DNA from: Acholeplasmataceae bacterium UBA5769
Lineage (GTDB): Bacteria > Bacillota_I > Bacilli_A > Acholeplasmatales > Acholeplasmataceae
Assembly: GCA_002418725.1 (NCBI GenBank)
Contig: DIER01000013.1
Span: 55,831-119,830, forward strand
DNA: 64,000 nt
Direction of reading: 5' to 3'
The translations under genes were made by a program, and so were the position numbers. Position 1 is the stretch's first letter; the number at the start of each line of letters is the position of its first letter. The notes under the pieces are model-generated. The model worked only from the letters and a program-made list of their open reading frames with translations. It had not been told where the DNA came from and searched no databases. Below, one piece after another: positions 37,092-45,344 of this stretch.

Positions 37092-38810
37092 TTATTCACC
37101 TACTTTTATTTTTAATTCTTCAAGTTGAATCGGATCCACATCACTTGGTGCTTGCATCATCATGTCTTTCGCACTTTGTGTCTTAGGGAAGGCAACAACG
37201 TCTTTAATATTTGTTGTCTTTGTCATCAACATGACCACACGGTCTAAGCCAAGTGCAAGTCCACCATGAGGTGGCGTTCCATATTTTAAGGCATCAACGA
37301 AGAAACCAAAACGGTTGACAATATCTTCTTGCGACAAACCTAACGTGTCAAACATTAAGCGCTGTACCTCTTGGTTATGGATACGAATCGAACCACCACC
37401 AATTTCATAGCCATTTAGGACGAGGTCATAAGCTTTTGCCATCGCTTCTTTAGGGTTATGTTTTAAAACTTCAGGATCAACAGGTGCTGTGAAGGGATGA
37501 TGTTTCGCATAAAAGCGTTTCTCTTCTTCACTATACTCTAAAAGCGGCCAATCGACAACCCATAAGAACTTATGCACGCGATCATCAATCAATTTAAACT
37601 CCGTAGCAAGTTCAATGCGAAGTGCTCCAAGTGCTTGAGACACACGCTCAAACTCACCCGCTACAAAAAACATGATCGCGCCTTCAGTTAAGCCTAAAAC
37701 CTTGATGTGTTCTTCGTTTAAAAATTTCGCAATCGATCCGCTGACCGCACCATCTTGCATACGCACATATGCCAGCATGTCACCGTGATTTTTCTTCACG
37801 ATCTCTGTGTATTGCTCGATCCGTTTTCTGGTGACTCCTTGACCTTGATCAAAGACTAATCCTCTGATCACTTGTTTTCCTTGAAAGAGAGGAAGCTCCA
37901 TAGATTTAAAGAAAGCTGTGTAATCTTGAATCAATAATTCATAGCGCATGTCAGGTTTATCACTGCCATACTTTTCCATCGCTTCTTGATAACTCATCTT
38001 GATAAAAGGTGCTTGGACATCCACATTTAAGACCTTTTTAAAGGTTTTAACCATGATTTTTTCGATGATCGATTGCACATCATCCATATCCACGAAGGAT
38101 GCTTCAATATCCACTTGAGTAAACTCAGGCTGACGGTCTGCTCTTAAATCTTCATCTCTAAAACATCTTGCAATTTGGAAATAACGTTCTAAACCGGCTA
38201 CCATAAACAGTTGCTTATAAATTTGGGGAGATTGTGGTAGCGCATAAAAAGATCCGGGGTATAAACGTGAGGGCACAAGGTAGTCTCTCGCGCCTTCTGG
38301 TGTAGATTTCCCCAAAATAGGTGTTTCTAATTCCAAAAAGCCTTCCTCAACGAGGACTTGACGAATCGCTTGTGTGATTTCATGGCGTTTGATCAGGTAA
38401 TTTTGCATCACCGGACGTCTTAAATCAAGATAGCGATATTTTAATCTGGTGTCTTCAAGGGCATCGGTGTTATCGGTAATCATGATTGGAGGTGTTTCTG
38501 CAGAGTTCAGTAAAACAAGTTCCCTGACATCAACCTCGATGTCACCGGTAGCCAAAACCTTGTTTTTACTCTCTCTTTCAATGACCACACCTTTAACTTC
38601 GATGACAAACTCGTTGCGAATGATAAGCGCTAAATCATAAAAAGGGTTTCCTGGTTTAACCACAAGTTGAGTAATCCCTTCTCTATCTCTTAAGTCAATA
38701 AAGATTAAGCCACCTAAATTTCTTACCTTCGCTGCCCAACCCTTTAAATAAACATTTTGGCCCAAATGGCTCATATTTAATGCATTGTTGTGATGTGTAT
38801 AGTGTTGCAT
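37092..38810 (-). CDS. aspS: aspartyl-tRNA synthetase
   Basis: 572 residues. The N-terminal OB domain (GWAAKVRNLGGLIFIDLRDR) precedes the class II core. Motif 2 is CFRDEDLRADRQPEFTQVD and motif 3 is GLALGLDRVVML, with the bacterial GAD insertion at ~280-400. The length is typical of bacterial AspRS. It starts one base after hisS in the T-box operon. Confidence 0.97.
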   Translation of the reverse strand: MQHYTHHNNALNMSHLGQNVYLKGWAAKVRNLGGLIFIDLRDREGITQLVVKPGNPFYDLALIIRNEFVIEVKGVVIERESKNKVLATGDIEVDVRELVLLNSAETPPIMITDNTDALEDTRLKYRYLDLRRPVMQNYLIKRHEITQAIRQVLVEEGFLELETPILGKSTPEGARDYLVPSRLYPGSFYALPQSPQIYKQLFMVAGLERYFQIARCFRDEDLRADRQPEFTQVDIEASFVDMDDVQSIIEKIMVKTFKKVLNVDVQAPFIKMSYQEAMEKYGSDKPDMRYELLIQDYTAFFKSMELPLFQGKQVIRGLVFDQGQGVTRKRIEQYTEIVKKNHGDMLAYVRMQDGAVSGSIAKFLNEEHIKVLGLTEGAIMFFVAGEFERVSQALGALRIELATEFKLIDDRVHKFLWVVDWPLLEYSEEEKRFYAKHHPFTAPVDPEVLKHNPKEAMAKAYDLVLNGYEIGGGSIRIHNQEVQRLMFDTLGLSQEDIVNRFGFFVDALKYGTPPHGGLALGLDRVVMLMTKTTNIKDVVAFPKTQSAKDMMMQAPSDVDPIQLEELKIKVGE

Positions 38811-38811
38811 A

Positions 38812-40080
38812 TTATTTACCTGCTTTTTCTTTCATGTATTTCGTAATCTTTGATAATGGTACTTCCTCTTGCGTTTCGGTTTTCGTATTCTTAATACCCA
38901 CTACGCCTTTTTGATATTCTTCATCCCCTAGGATGATTAAATATTTCGCTCCTAAACGTAGTGCTTGTTTCAGTTGCCCTTTAAAAGCTTTTTTCGTATA
39001 ATTCATATCAGCGATCAGATTGGCTTGTCTAAGTTCAAACAAAATTTTAGACCCTACCACCTTAAGTTCATCACCAAACACGATGACATAAGCATCTAGA
39101 GTGTCTTCGATCGCTACTTCAATGTTTTCAGCATCAAGGGCTAACAGTAAACGCTCCATGCCACACGCAAACCCGATACCCCCAAGCTCTGGTCCACCAA
39201 GTTCCGAGACGAGTTTTTGATAACGACCTCCGCCACCTAAAACGTTTTGTGCACCAAAGCCTTCAATGTCGGCTTCAATTTCGAAAACGGTGTGACTATA
39301 ATAATCAAGACCACGCACAAGCTTAGGCGAAATCTCATAACTGATTTTACTTGCGTTTAAATGCTCTAAAACCTGCTTAAAATAGCTTCTAGACGCATCA
39401 TTGAGATAATCCTGAGGTGTAGGTGCATGTAAGACAGCCTCGTGCTTATTGTCGATTTTACAATCCAAGATACGCAGTGGATTTTTTTTCAAACGTGCCT
39501 TACAGTCCTCACAAAGCGTTGCTTGATGCGGTTCAAAGTGTTTGGTTAATGCTTCTTGATAGTTTCTTCTGGATTCATCATCACCAAGACTGTTGATCTT
39601 CACACTCACACCTTTTAAGCCTAAACGTTTGATAAAATCGAAAGCGAGCATGATCATTTCTGCATCAAGTGCAGGGTCTACAGTACCAATCGCTTCAACA
39701 CCAAACTGATAAAACTGGCGATAACGACCTTTTTGTGGTCTTTCATAACGAAAATTAGGTCCAATATAATAGACTTTTTCAAGTTCTTGAGAGGCATAAA
39801 GTTTATTTTCAACGTAAGAACGAATCACACCTGCAGTGCCCTCAGGACGAAGTGTTAACTTTCTATCACCACGATCATCAAAGTCGTAAGTTTCTTTGGT
39901 CACCATGTCAGATAACTCACTTTGGCGATGAAAAACTTCACTGTACTCCATGATGGGTGTACGCATTTCTTTAATGTTATAAAGTTTTAAAATGTGATGA
40001 ATTTTCTCCTCAAGTGCGTGCCAGCGGTAAGATTCACTTGGTAGAACGTCATAAGTTCCCTTGACTTTGTTGATTTGCAT
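38812..40080 (-). CDS. hisS: histidyl-tRNA synthetase
   Basis: 422 residues. Class II motif 1 region MREM..PIMEYSEVFHR; motif 2 LRPEGTAGVIRSYVE and YYIGPNFRYERPQKGRYRQF; HisA signature LVRGLDYYSHTVFE; motif 3 GGIGFACGMERLLLAL; then the anticodon domain. ATG 40080 behind gaaggagag is the start; the frame upstream lies inside the acetyltransferase gene, which it overlaps by 32 bp. Confidence 0.96.
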   Translation of the reverse strand: MQINKVKGTYDVLPSESYRWHALEEKIHHILKLYNIKEMRTPIMEYSEVFHRQSELSDMVTKETYDFDDRGDRKLTLRPEGTAGVIRSYVENKLYASQELEKVYYIGPNFRYERPQKGRYRQFYQFGVEAIGTVDPALDAEMIMLAFDFIKRLGLKGVSVKINSLGDDESRRNYQEALTKHFEPHQATLCEDCKARLKKNPLRILDCKIDNKHEAVLHAPTPQDYLNDASRSYFKQVLEHLNASKISYEISPKLVRGLDYYSHTVFEIEADIEGFGAQNVLGGGGRYQKLVSELGGPELGGIGFACGMERLLLALDAENIEVAIEDTLDAYVIVFGDELKVVGSKILFELRQANLIADMNYTKKAFKGQLKQALRLGAKYLIILGDEEYQKGVVGIKNTKTETQEEVPLSKITKYMKEKAGK

Positions 40081-40636
40081 AATATCTCTCCTTCGTGAGT
40101 TCATAAGTTAACATCTGATCCGCGATTTGGATGTGATGTTTCTCAAAGATGGTTGGTTCAGTTTTAATAAGTTCAAAATGATTTTTTAGAATCACTTTTT
40201 GGCTTGCAACATTTCTTGCCAAATGTCTTATATATATGACATCGTAGCCTAAATGTTCAAATCCAATGGGTATGAGATGACGTAATGCCTTTGTCATGAT
40301 TCCTTGATTCCAATATGCTTTAGCGATAACATAGCCTATTTCAGCACCACAAACATCTTTTCTTTTAGTGTGAAAATCAATGGTTCCAATCATTTTGTCT
40401 TGTTCTAAATCAATGATTGCATACCCCTTGGGTAAACCATGCCTAACTCTTGGATAAAAAATCTTTGTGATGGCTTGTTTCGCTTGCTTTGGATGCTCAA
40501 AGGGTCCCCACGATAAAAATGCGGTTACTTCTTCATCTTTACCATAAGCATACATGTCTTTATAATCTTTTTTATGAATCGTTCTGAGCTGATAATGATC
40601 AAAAACGATCACAGGCATCTGTCGAATAGGATTCAT
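40049..40636 (-). CDS. GNAT-family acetyltransferase
   Basis: 195 residues of the RimJ/RimL-like GNAT fold: YQLRTIHKKDY at the start, YAIIDLEQDKMIGTIDFH, the acetyl-CoA region EIGYVIAKAYWNQGIMTKAL, and a C-terminal NVASQKVILKNHFE. It would acetylate a ribosomal protein N-terminus or a small amine; the substrate is unknown. Unusually it is the first gene behind the T-box and ahead of hisS-aspS. SD ggaggtgg before ATG 40636. Confidence 0.82.
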   Translation of the reverse strand: MNPIRQMPVIVFDHYQLRTIHKKDYKDMYAYGKDEEVTAFLSWGPFEHPKQAKQAITKIFYPRVRHGLPKGYAIIDLEQDKMIGTIDFHTKRKDVCGAEIGYVIAKAYWNQGIMTKALRHLIPIGFEHLGYDVIYIRHLARNVASQKVILKNHFELIKTEPTIFEKHHIQIADQMLTYELTKERYYANQQSQGNL

Positions 40637-40654
40637 CCATCCACCTCCCCGATA

Positions 40655-40812
40655 AAATAAAAACGTCCTTAAAAAAATCTAAGGACGTAATAGCTACGCG
40701 GTACCACCTTAGTTCTAGATTGCTCTAGCCCTCATCTCTTGGTCTTGTCTCCAAAGGTGTCACTAATCTATACGCAGATTTCCTTTTTCACAGACGATTG
40801 AATTACAGTAAC
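40655..40812 (-). promoter_or_regulatory. T-box leader controlling the hisS-aspS operon
   Basis: The minus-strand leader contains the T-box core AAGGTGGTACCGCG (40710-40697), then a terminator ACGTCCTTA/TAAGGACGT (9 bp, 40688-40663) with a T-run. Upstream, AAAGG and CCTTT close a stem whose 3' internal loop reads AGTGACA, followed by C. This gives overlapping specifier triplets GAC (Asp, 40761-40759) and CAC (His, 40759-40757). Uncharged tRNA favours the antiterminator. The stem I is short. Confidence 0.93.
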
Positions 40813-40841
40813 ATGATACCGTAAAATGTGTCTTTTGTCAA
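40813..40841 (-). promoter_or_regulatory. promoter of T-box operon
   Basis: Minus strand TTGACA (40841-40836), 17-base spacer, TATCAT (40818-40813), immediately after the dtd stop codon. Confidence 0.85.
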
Positions 40842-41276
40842 TTACATTTCAATGATGATGGTGACAGGACCATCGTTTATCGATGAAACCTTCATATCGG
40901 CTCCAAAAACACCTTTTTCGACGTTATGATGGGCACTTAAGGCATCATAAACAAGCGCATAAAGGGGCTCAGCAACTTCAGGTCTTGCAGCGTTAATAAA
41001 AGAGGGTCTGTTGTTACCTTTTGTATCGCCATAAAGGGTGAACTGTGAGATCAATAAAATCTCACCTTTAACCTGGGTTAACGATAAATTCATTTTGCCT
41101 TGTTCATCTTCAAAAATGCGAAGCTGATGAATTTTGTGTGCCATTTTGAGGGCGATCTCTTTTGTATCATCAGTGTGAACACCTAAATAAATCAAATACC
41201 CTTGTTGAATGCTGCCATGTGTTTGTCCTTGAACAAGGACATTCGCTTCTTTCACGCGTTGTACGACGGCTCTCAT
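40842..41276 (-). CDS. dtd: D-aminoacyl-tRNA deacylase
   Basis: 144 residues, standard DTD: MRAVVQRVKEANV, catalytic SQFTLYGDTKGNNRPSF and the Gly-cisPro element NDGPVTIIIE. It removes D-amino acids, and Gly from tRNA-Ala, cleaning mischarged tRNAs. It overlaps rel by 4 bp, the conserved Firmicute order. Confidence 0.95.
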   Translation of the reverse strand: MRAVVQRVKEANVLVQGQTHGSIQQGYLIYLGVHTDDTKEIALKMAHKIHQLRIFEDEQGKMNLSLTQVKGEILLISQFTLYGDTKGNNRPSFINAARPEVAEPLYALVYDALSAHHNVEKGVFGADMKVSSINDGPVTIIIEM

Positions 41277-43450
41277 TTAAAATCCCTCTCCACGGAATAT
41301 ACTTCACTTACTTTTCTTAAATTCACCATCAGTGATTGAAGTTGTGCACTATTTGAAATGGATACTTTAATTTTAATGATCATTTCCAATGTAGAAGTCC
41401 TCATCGCATTGACTTCAGCAATTGATGTTTGTGTGGCATTTACCGCAGTCACAACTTCCGTAAGCAATGTCGGTTTATTGCTCCCCACAATTTTAATCCA
41501 TGTGGGGTACTTGCGTGTAATATCTTGTGCCCAATAAGCTTCGATTAAACGATTTTCTTCAAACTGTTTACAATTCGGACAAAAGGTCGCATGAATGACA
41601 ATGCCTGACTGTTTTGATACATAACCGATGATCGGATCACCAGGAATAGGTAAACAACAGTTTGCAAGTTTTAGTTGTGGTGACGATAAGCCTTCGATCA
41701 CCACACCTGTCTCACTATGCGTCGTCAGCTGTCTTGATGCTTTTTCCATCTGACGCTGCAGAAGCATTTGTGGATCGGTTTCGATGCCTAATAGCTTATT
41801 AACGACCGTTTTTGGCGATAAATTTCCCTTACCTATTTCAAGGTACATGTCTAAAACGGTCGTGACCATGTTTTTCTCAAAATGTTTTTTAACGAAAGCA
41901 TCATCGATGGATTCATTCACTTTATTCGTTGTAAATTCACGCTCAAGTGCATCTTTACCCATTTGCATGATCGAATCTTTATTAAGCTTATTTAAAAACC
42001 CTTTGATTTTATGTCTAGCATGCGATGATTTTGCAATTTTAAGCCAATCTTCACTCGGTCCTTGTGAGTTTTTGTTGATCTTAACGCTGACGATATCGCC
42101 TGTGTTGAGTTCATAATCCAGTGTCACAATACGGTTATTGACGATGGCACCAACCATCTTATTCCCAACATCGGTGTGGATACGATACGCAAAATCAATG
42201 GGTGTCGATCCCTTAGGTAACTCAATCACTTCACCTTTAGGGGTAAAGACGTAGACGTTAGCATCCAAGATGTCACCTTTGATCGTGCCCACAAATTCCT
42301 CAGCACCACCAGATGTTTCATCCATATCTTCACTCATCTTTAAGAGTTCGCCATACCATTTTAGTTTTTGAGCAATTTCAAACTGCTCTTTTTCTTTTGA
42401 ATAGGTTTTATTTTCTTTATATGCCCAATGGGCTGCGATACCAAACTCAGCAATCTGATCCATTTCAGGCGTTCTAATCTGCACTTCAAACAGTGTGCCA
42501 TCGTCAGATAACACCGTCGTATGAAGCGATTGATACATGTTGGGTTTAGGTACTGCAATATAGTCTTTAAATCGACGAGGAATCGGTGTAAAATTCGCAT
42601 GTATGATCCCTAGTGCTTGATAGCAGGTTTCTATTCTATCGACAATGATTCTAACAGCGAGTAAATCATAAATGTCTTCAAACTGTTTGCTGTCTTTCAC
42701 CATCTTTTTGTAAATCGAATAGATGTTTTTAATTCTTCCTTTGATTTCAAAATCATGTAATTCAGATTGATCAAATAAAATCTTGATATTAGAAATCACT
42801 TGATCAATGGAAGCTTCTCGTTCCGCTTTTTTCGCTTGAATCATATTGGAAACCCGGTAATACATCGGGGGATCCGTGTAGCGAAGTGAACGGTCTTCCA
42901 GTTCTGCTTTTATTCTAAAGATACCAAGTCGATGTGCCAATGGGGCATAAATTTCTAACGTCTCTGTTGCAATTTTATACTGCTTTTCAGGTGTCATTGA
43001 TTCCAATGTTCTGATGTTGTGCAACCGATCGGCAATCTTAATTAAGACAACACGAATGTCTTTAGCCATCGCTAATAACATCTTTTGATGATTATCGGCT
43101 TGTGAAACTTTTTCATTAAACGATAATTTACTGATTTTAGTCACACCATCGACAAGCTGCGCGATATCTGTACCAAAAATGGTGTCTACTTCCTTTAGGG
43201 AAAGCGTCGTATCTTCAACCGTATCATGGAGAAGCGATGCAATAATCGTCGCAGGTCCACCATGAAGATCGGCAATAATTTTAGCAACTGCAATCGGATG
43301 TGTAATGTAGGGTTCTCCACTCTTACGCATTTGTCCTTCATGCTTTTCCTTAGCCAAAAAATAAGCCTGTTCAATAAGCTTAATGTCTGACTCTCTTTTG
43401 ATATAAGAAGAGAATGATTCAGCTAAAGATAACCATAAAGCATCTGGCAT
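41273..43450 (-). CDS. rel: bifunctional (p)ppGpp synthetase/hydrolase Rel
   Basis: 725 residues. The HD hydrolase domain has HDTVEDTTL and ADRLHNIRTLE. The synthetase domain (~220-340) has KPNMYQSLHTTV and EVQIRTPEMDQIAEFGIAAHW. A TGS domain with DANVYVFTPKGEVIELPKGSTPIDFAYRIH elements follows, then a zinc-finger-like LANCCLPIPGD, and a C-terminal ACT domain. Both active sites look intact, so it should make and destroy the alarmone. It follows apt by 12 bp. Confidence 0.95.
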   Translation of the reverse strand: MPDALWLSLAESFSSYIKRESDIKLIEQAYFLAKEKHEGQMRKSGEPYITHPIAVAKIIADLHGGPATIIASLLHDTVEDTTLSLKEVDTIFGTDIAQLVDGVTKISKLSFNEKVSQADNHQKMLLAMAKDIRVVLIKIADRLHNIRTLESMTPEKQYKIATETLEIYAPLAHRLGIFRIKAELEDRSLRYTDPPMYYRVSNMIQAKKAEREASIDQVISNIKILFDQSELHDFEIKGRIKNIYSIYKKMVKDSKQFEDIYDLLAVRIIVDRIETCYQALGIIHANFTPIPRRFKDYIAVPKPNMYQSLHTTVLSDDGTLFEVQIRTPEMDQIAEFGIAAHWAYKENKTYSKEKEQFEIAQKLKWYGELLKMSEDMDETSGGAEEFVGTIKGDILDANVYVFTPKGEVIELPKGSTPIDFAYRIHTDVGNKMVGAIVNNRIVTLDYELNTGDIVSVKINKNSQGPSEDWLKIAKSSHARHKIKGFLNKLNKDSIMQMGKDALEREFTTNKVNESIDDAFVKKHFEKNMVTTVLDMYLEIGKGNLSPKTVVNKLLGIETDPQMLLQRQMEKASRQLTTHSETGVVIEGLSSPQLKLANCCLPIPGDPIIGYVSKQSGIVIHATFCPNCKQFEENRLIEAYWAQDITRKYPTWIKIVGSNKPTLLTEVVTAVNATQTSIAEVNAMRTSTLEMIIKIKVSISNSAQLQSLMVNLRKVSEVYSVERDFK

Positions 43451-43462
43451 GTCATCACCACT

Positions 43463-43975
43463 TTAATACGTAATCAGTGTTAAAATATCGTATCCCTTGA
43501 GTAGGTCTCTACCTTTTAATTCGGTTAATTCAATTAAAAACGCTAATCCAACCACTTCACCACCAAGTTTTTCAACGAGTTTAATGGTTGCATCCATTGT
43601 ACCACCGGTTGCGAGTAAATCATCTACGATGAGCACTTTATCACCAGGTTTAACCGCATCTGCATGCATGCAGAGCTCGTTTGAACCATATTCTAAATCA
43701 TATTTGACACTGACGGCTTCTCTTGGCAATTTACCTGGTTTACGTACAGGTGCAAATCCAATGCCTAATTCGGTTGCTACTGGACAGCCAAAGATAAAAC
43801 CTCTTGCTTCTGGACCAACGATTAATGTTGCTTTCTTTTCTCTTGCAAATGTAGAAAATGCTTTAGATGCATAAGCATATGCTTTTCCGTTGGACATCAG
43901 TGGTGTAATGTCACGAAATAAGATACCCTCCACCGGAAAATCTGGAACTTCAGCAATGTATTTTTTTAAATCCAT
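43463..43975 (-). CDS. apt: adenine phosphoribosyltransferase
   Basis: 170 residues. The PRPP site is [16 protein letters not shown]. The N-terminal [16 protein letters not shown] and [10 protein letters not shown] are typical of APRT. It salvages adenine to AMP. First gene of apt-rel-dtd. ATG 43975 follows ggaggg. Confidence 0.96.
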   Translation of the reverse strand: MDLKKYIAEVPDFPVEGILFRDITPLMSNGKAYAYASKAFSTFAREKKATLIVGPEARGFIFGCPVATELGIGFAPVRKPGKLPREAVSVKYDLEYGSNELCMHADAVKPGDKVLIVDDLLATGGTMDATIKLVEKLGGEVVGLAFLIELTELKGRDLLKGYDILTLITY

Positions 43976-44031
43976 GTTATCCCTCCATAACTAGCGTCCA
44001 TAAAGAAAAAAAGGGTACGCCATACCTCATT

Positions 44032-44060
44032 ATTTTATCTCATTTTCCGAACTTTAGCAA
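44032..44060 (-). promoter_or_regulatory. apt-rel-dtd promoter
   Basis: Minus strand TTGCTA (44060-44055), 17-base spacer, TAAAAT (44037-44032). A small GGTA-tggcg-TACC hairpin plus seven Ts (about 44023-44004) follows near the 5' end of the transcript and could attenuate it. Confidence 0.55.
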
Positions 44061-44063
44061 GTA

Positions 44064-44072
44064 TGCTATAAT
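44064..44072 (+). promoter_or_regulatory. extended -10 promoter of rarA
   Basis: TGC-TATAAT at 44064-44072; the transcript should start near 44079, which excludes the ATG at 44078 as a usable start. Confidence 0.65.
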
Positions 44073-44089
44073 GGAAAATGGGTGATCCT

Positions 44090-45322
44090 ATGAAGCCATT
44101 AGCTTATCGCATGCGGCCAGAAAAATTTGAAGATGTTTATGGACAAGACCATCTTGTTGGACAAGACGGTGTTTTAGTTCACATGTTGGAAAAGAAAAAA
44201 ATGCTTTCGTTTATTTTGTATGGACCTCCTGGGACAGGCAAAACCACGATTGCATCTATCTTTGCAAAAACCTCTGGTATAGACCATTATTTTTTTAACG
44301 CATCTACCGAATCCAAAGCCAGATTAAAAGATATCATCGATACAACAGCTTATCACGACATCTTGATTGTCATCGACGAAATCCACCGCATGAAAACCGA
44401 TGTTCAAGACTATTTACTTCCCTTTATGGAAAGTGGTCATGCGACCGTTATTGGTCTTACAACGTTAAACCCTTATCAATCTATCAACATGGCCATCCGC
44501 TCAAGATGTCATCTCTATGAGGTGAAAAAATTAAGTGATGATGCCATTGAAAAAGCACTCCTATCCGCCAGAAAAGAACTTGATGTCGATATTAGAATAG
44601 ATCAGCAAGCCCTCAAAGCCATCATTCGTTACAGCAATCATGAAATCAGAACAGCATTAAACATCTTGGAAAGTGCTGCCATGATTTTAAGAGATGGCGA
44701 TCTTTTAACCTCTCAAACAGTCTATAAGGTTGCAGGAAAGATGAGTCATGACTTAGATGATCACGAAGATAACTTCTACGATTTACTCTCTGCACTTCAA
44801 AAATCCATTCGTGGTTCCGATGTCGATGCAGCCATTCACTACTTAGCAAGACTCATCACACTGGGAGATCTTCCCTCCATCATTAGAAGGCTTTTAGTTA
44901 TCGCTTACGAAGATATTGGACTTGCAAATCCCCTGATGGGTGGTAAGGTCGTCAGTGCCTGTGATGCGGCCATGAAAGTGGGATTTCCTGAAGCCCGTAT
45001 CATTTTATCAACCATCGTCATTGATATGGCACTATCACCTAAATCCAATACAGCAAACATCGCGATTGATGAAGCACTAAAAGACTATGAATCTGAAGAT
45101 ACAGGTGTTGTTCCTGATCATGTCGATAACCGAAAGATTAAGCTTAATCCTGAGATTTATCATTATCCGCATAACGATAAAGATTCGATCAATGATCAAA
45201 CCTATTTACCAGATAAAATTAAACATAAAACTTACTACCACCCCAAGGAAGAGTCCTCGTATGAGAAAGCTCTTTCTGATCGTCTAAAAATGATCGATAA
45301 AATGAAGCACAAAAAAAGATAA
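44090..45322 (+). CDS. rarA: AAA+ ATPase RarA (MgsA)
   Basis: 410 residues. The RarA start KPLAYRMRPEKFEDVYGQDHL, Walker A GPPGTGKTTIA, Walker B VIDEIHRM, and the C-terminal tetramerisation and lid domains (GDLPSIIRRLLVIAYEDIGLANP) are intact. It acts at stalled replication forks. ATG 44090 has GGTGATC directly in front; an ATG at 44078 would precede the SD. The gene is divergent from apt. Confidence 0.93.
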   Translation: MKPLAYRMRPEKFEDVYGQDHLVGQDGVLVHMLEKKKMLSFILYGPPGTGKTTIASIFAKTSGIDHYFFNASTESKARLKDIIDTTAYHDILIVIDEIHRMKTDVQDYLLPFMESGHATVIGLTTLNPYQSINMAIRSRCHLYEVKKLSDDAIEKALLSARKELDVDIRIDQQALKAIIRYSNHEIRTALNILESAAMILRDGDLLTSQTVYKVAGKMSHDLDDHEDNFYDLLSALQKSIRGSDVDAAIHYLARLITLGDLPSIIRRLLVIAYEDIGLANPLMGGKVVSACDAAMKVGFPEARIILSTIVIDMALSPKSNTANIAIDEALKDYESEDTGVVPDHVDNRKIKLNPEIYHYPHNDKDSINDQTYLPDKIKHKTYYHPKEESSYEKALSDRLKMIDKMKHKKR

Positions 45323-45342
45323 GCTCCTTATTTAGGAGCTTT
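45321..45342. terminator. bidirectional terminator between rarA and rnj
   Basis: AAGCTCC (45321-45327), loop ttattta, GGAGCTT (45335-45341). A long T-run follows on the minus strand, a shorter one on the plus. The stem begins in the rarA stop codon. Confidence 0.8.
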
Positions 45343-45344
45343 AT

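Noticed and set aside
43497..43874. 125-codon plus-strand frame in apt
   Set aside because: Opposite-strand shadow of a conserved gene.
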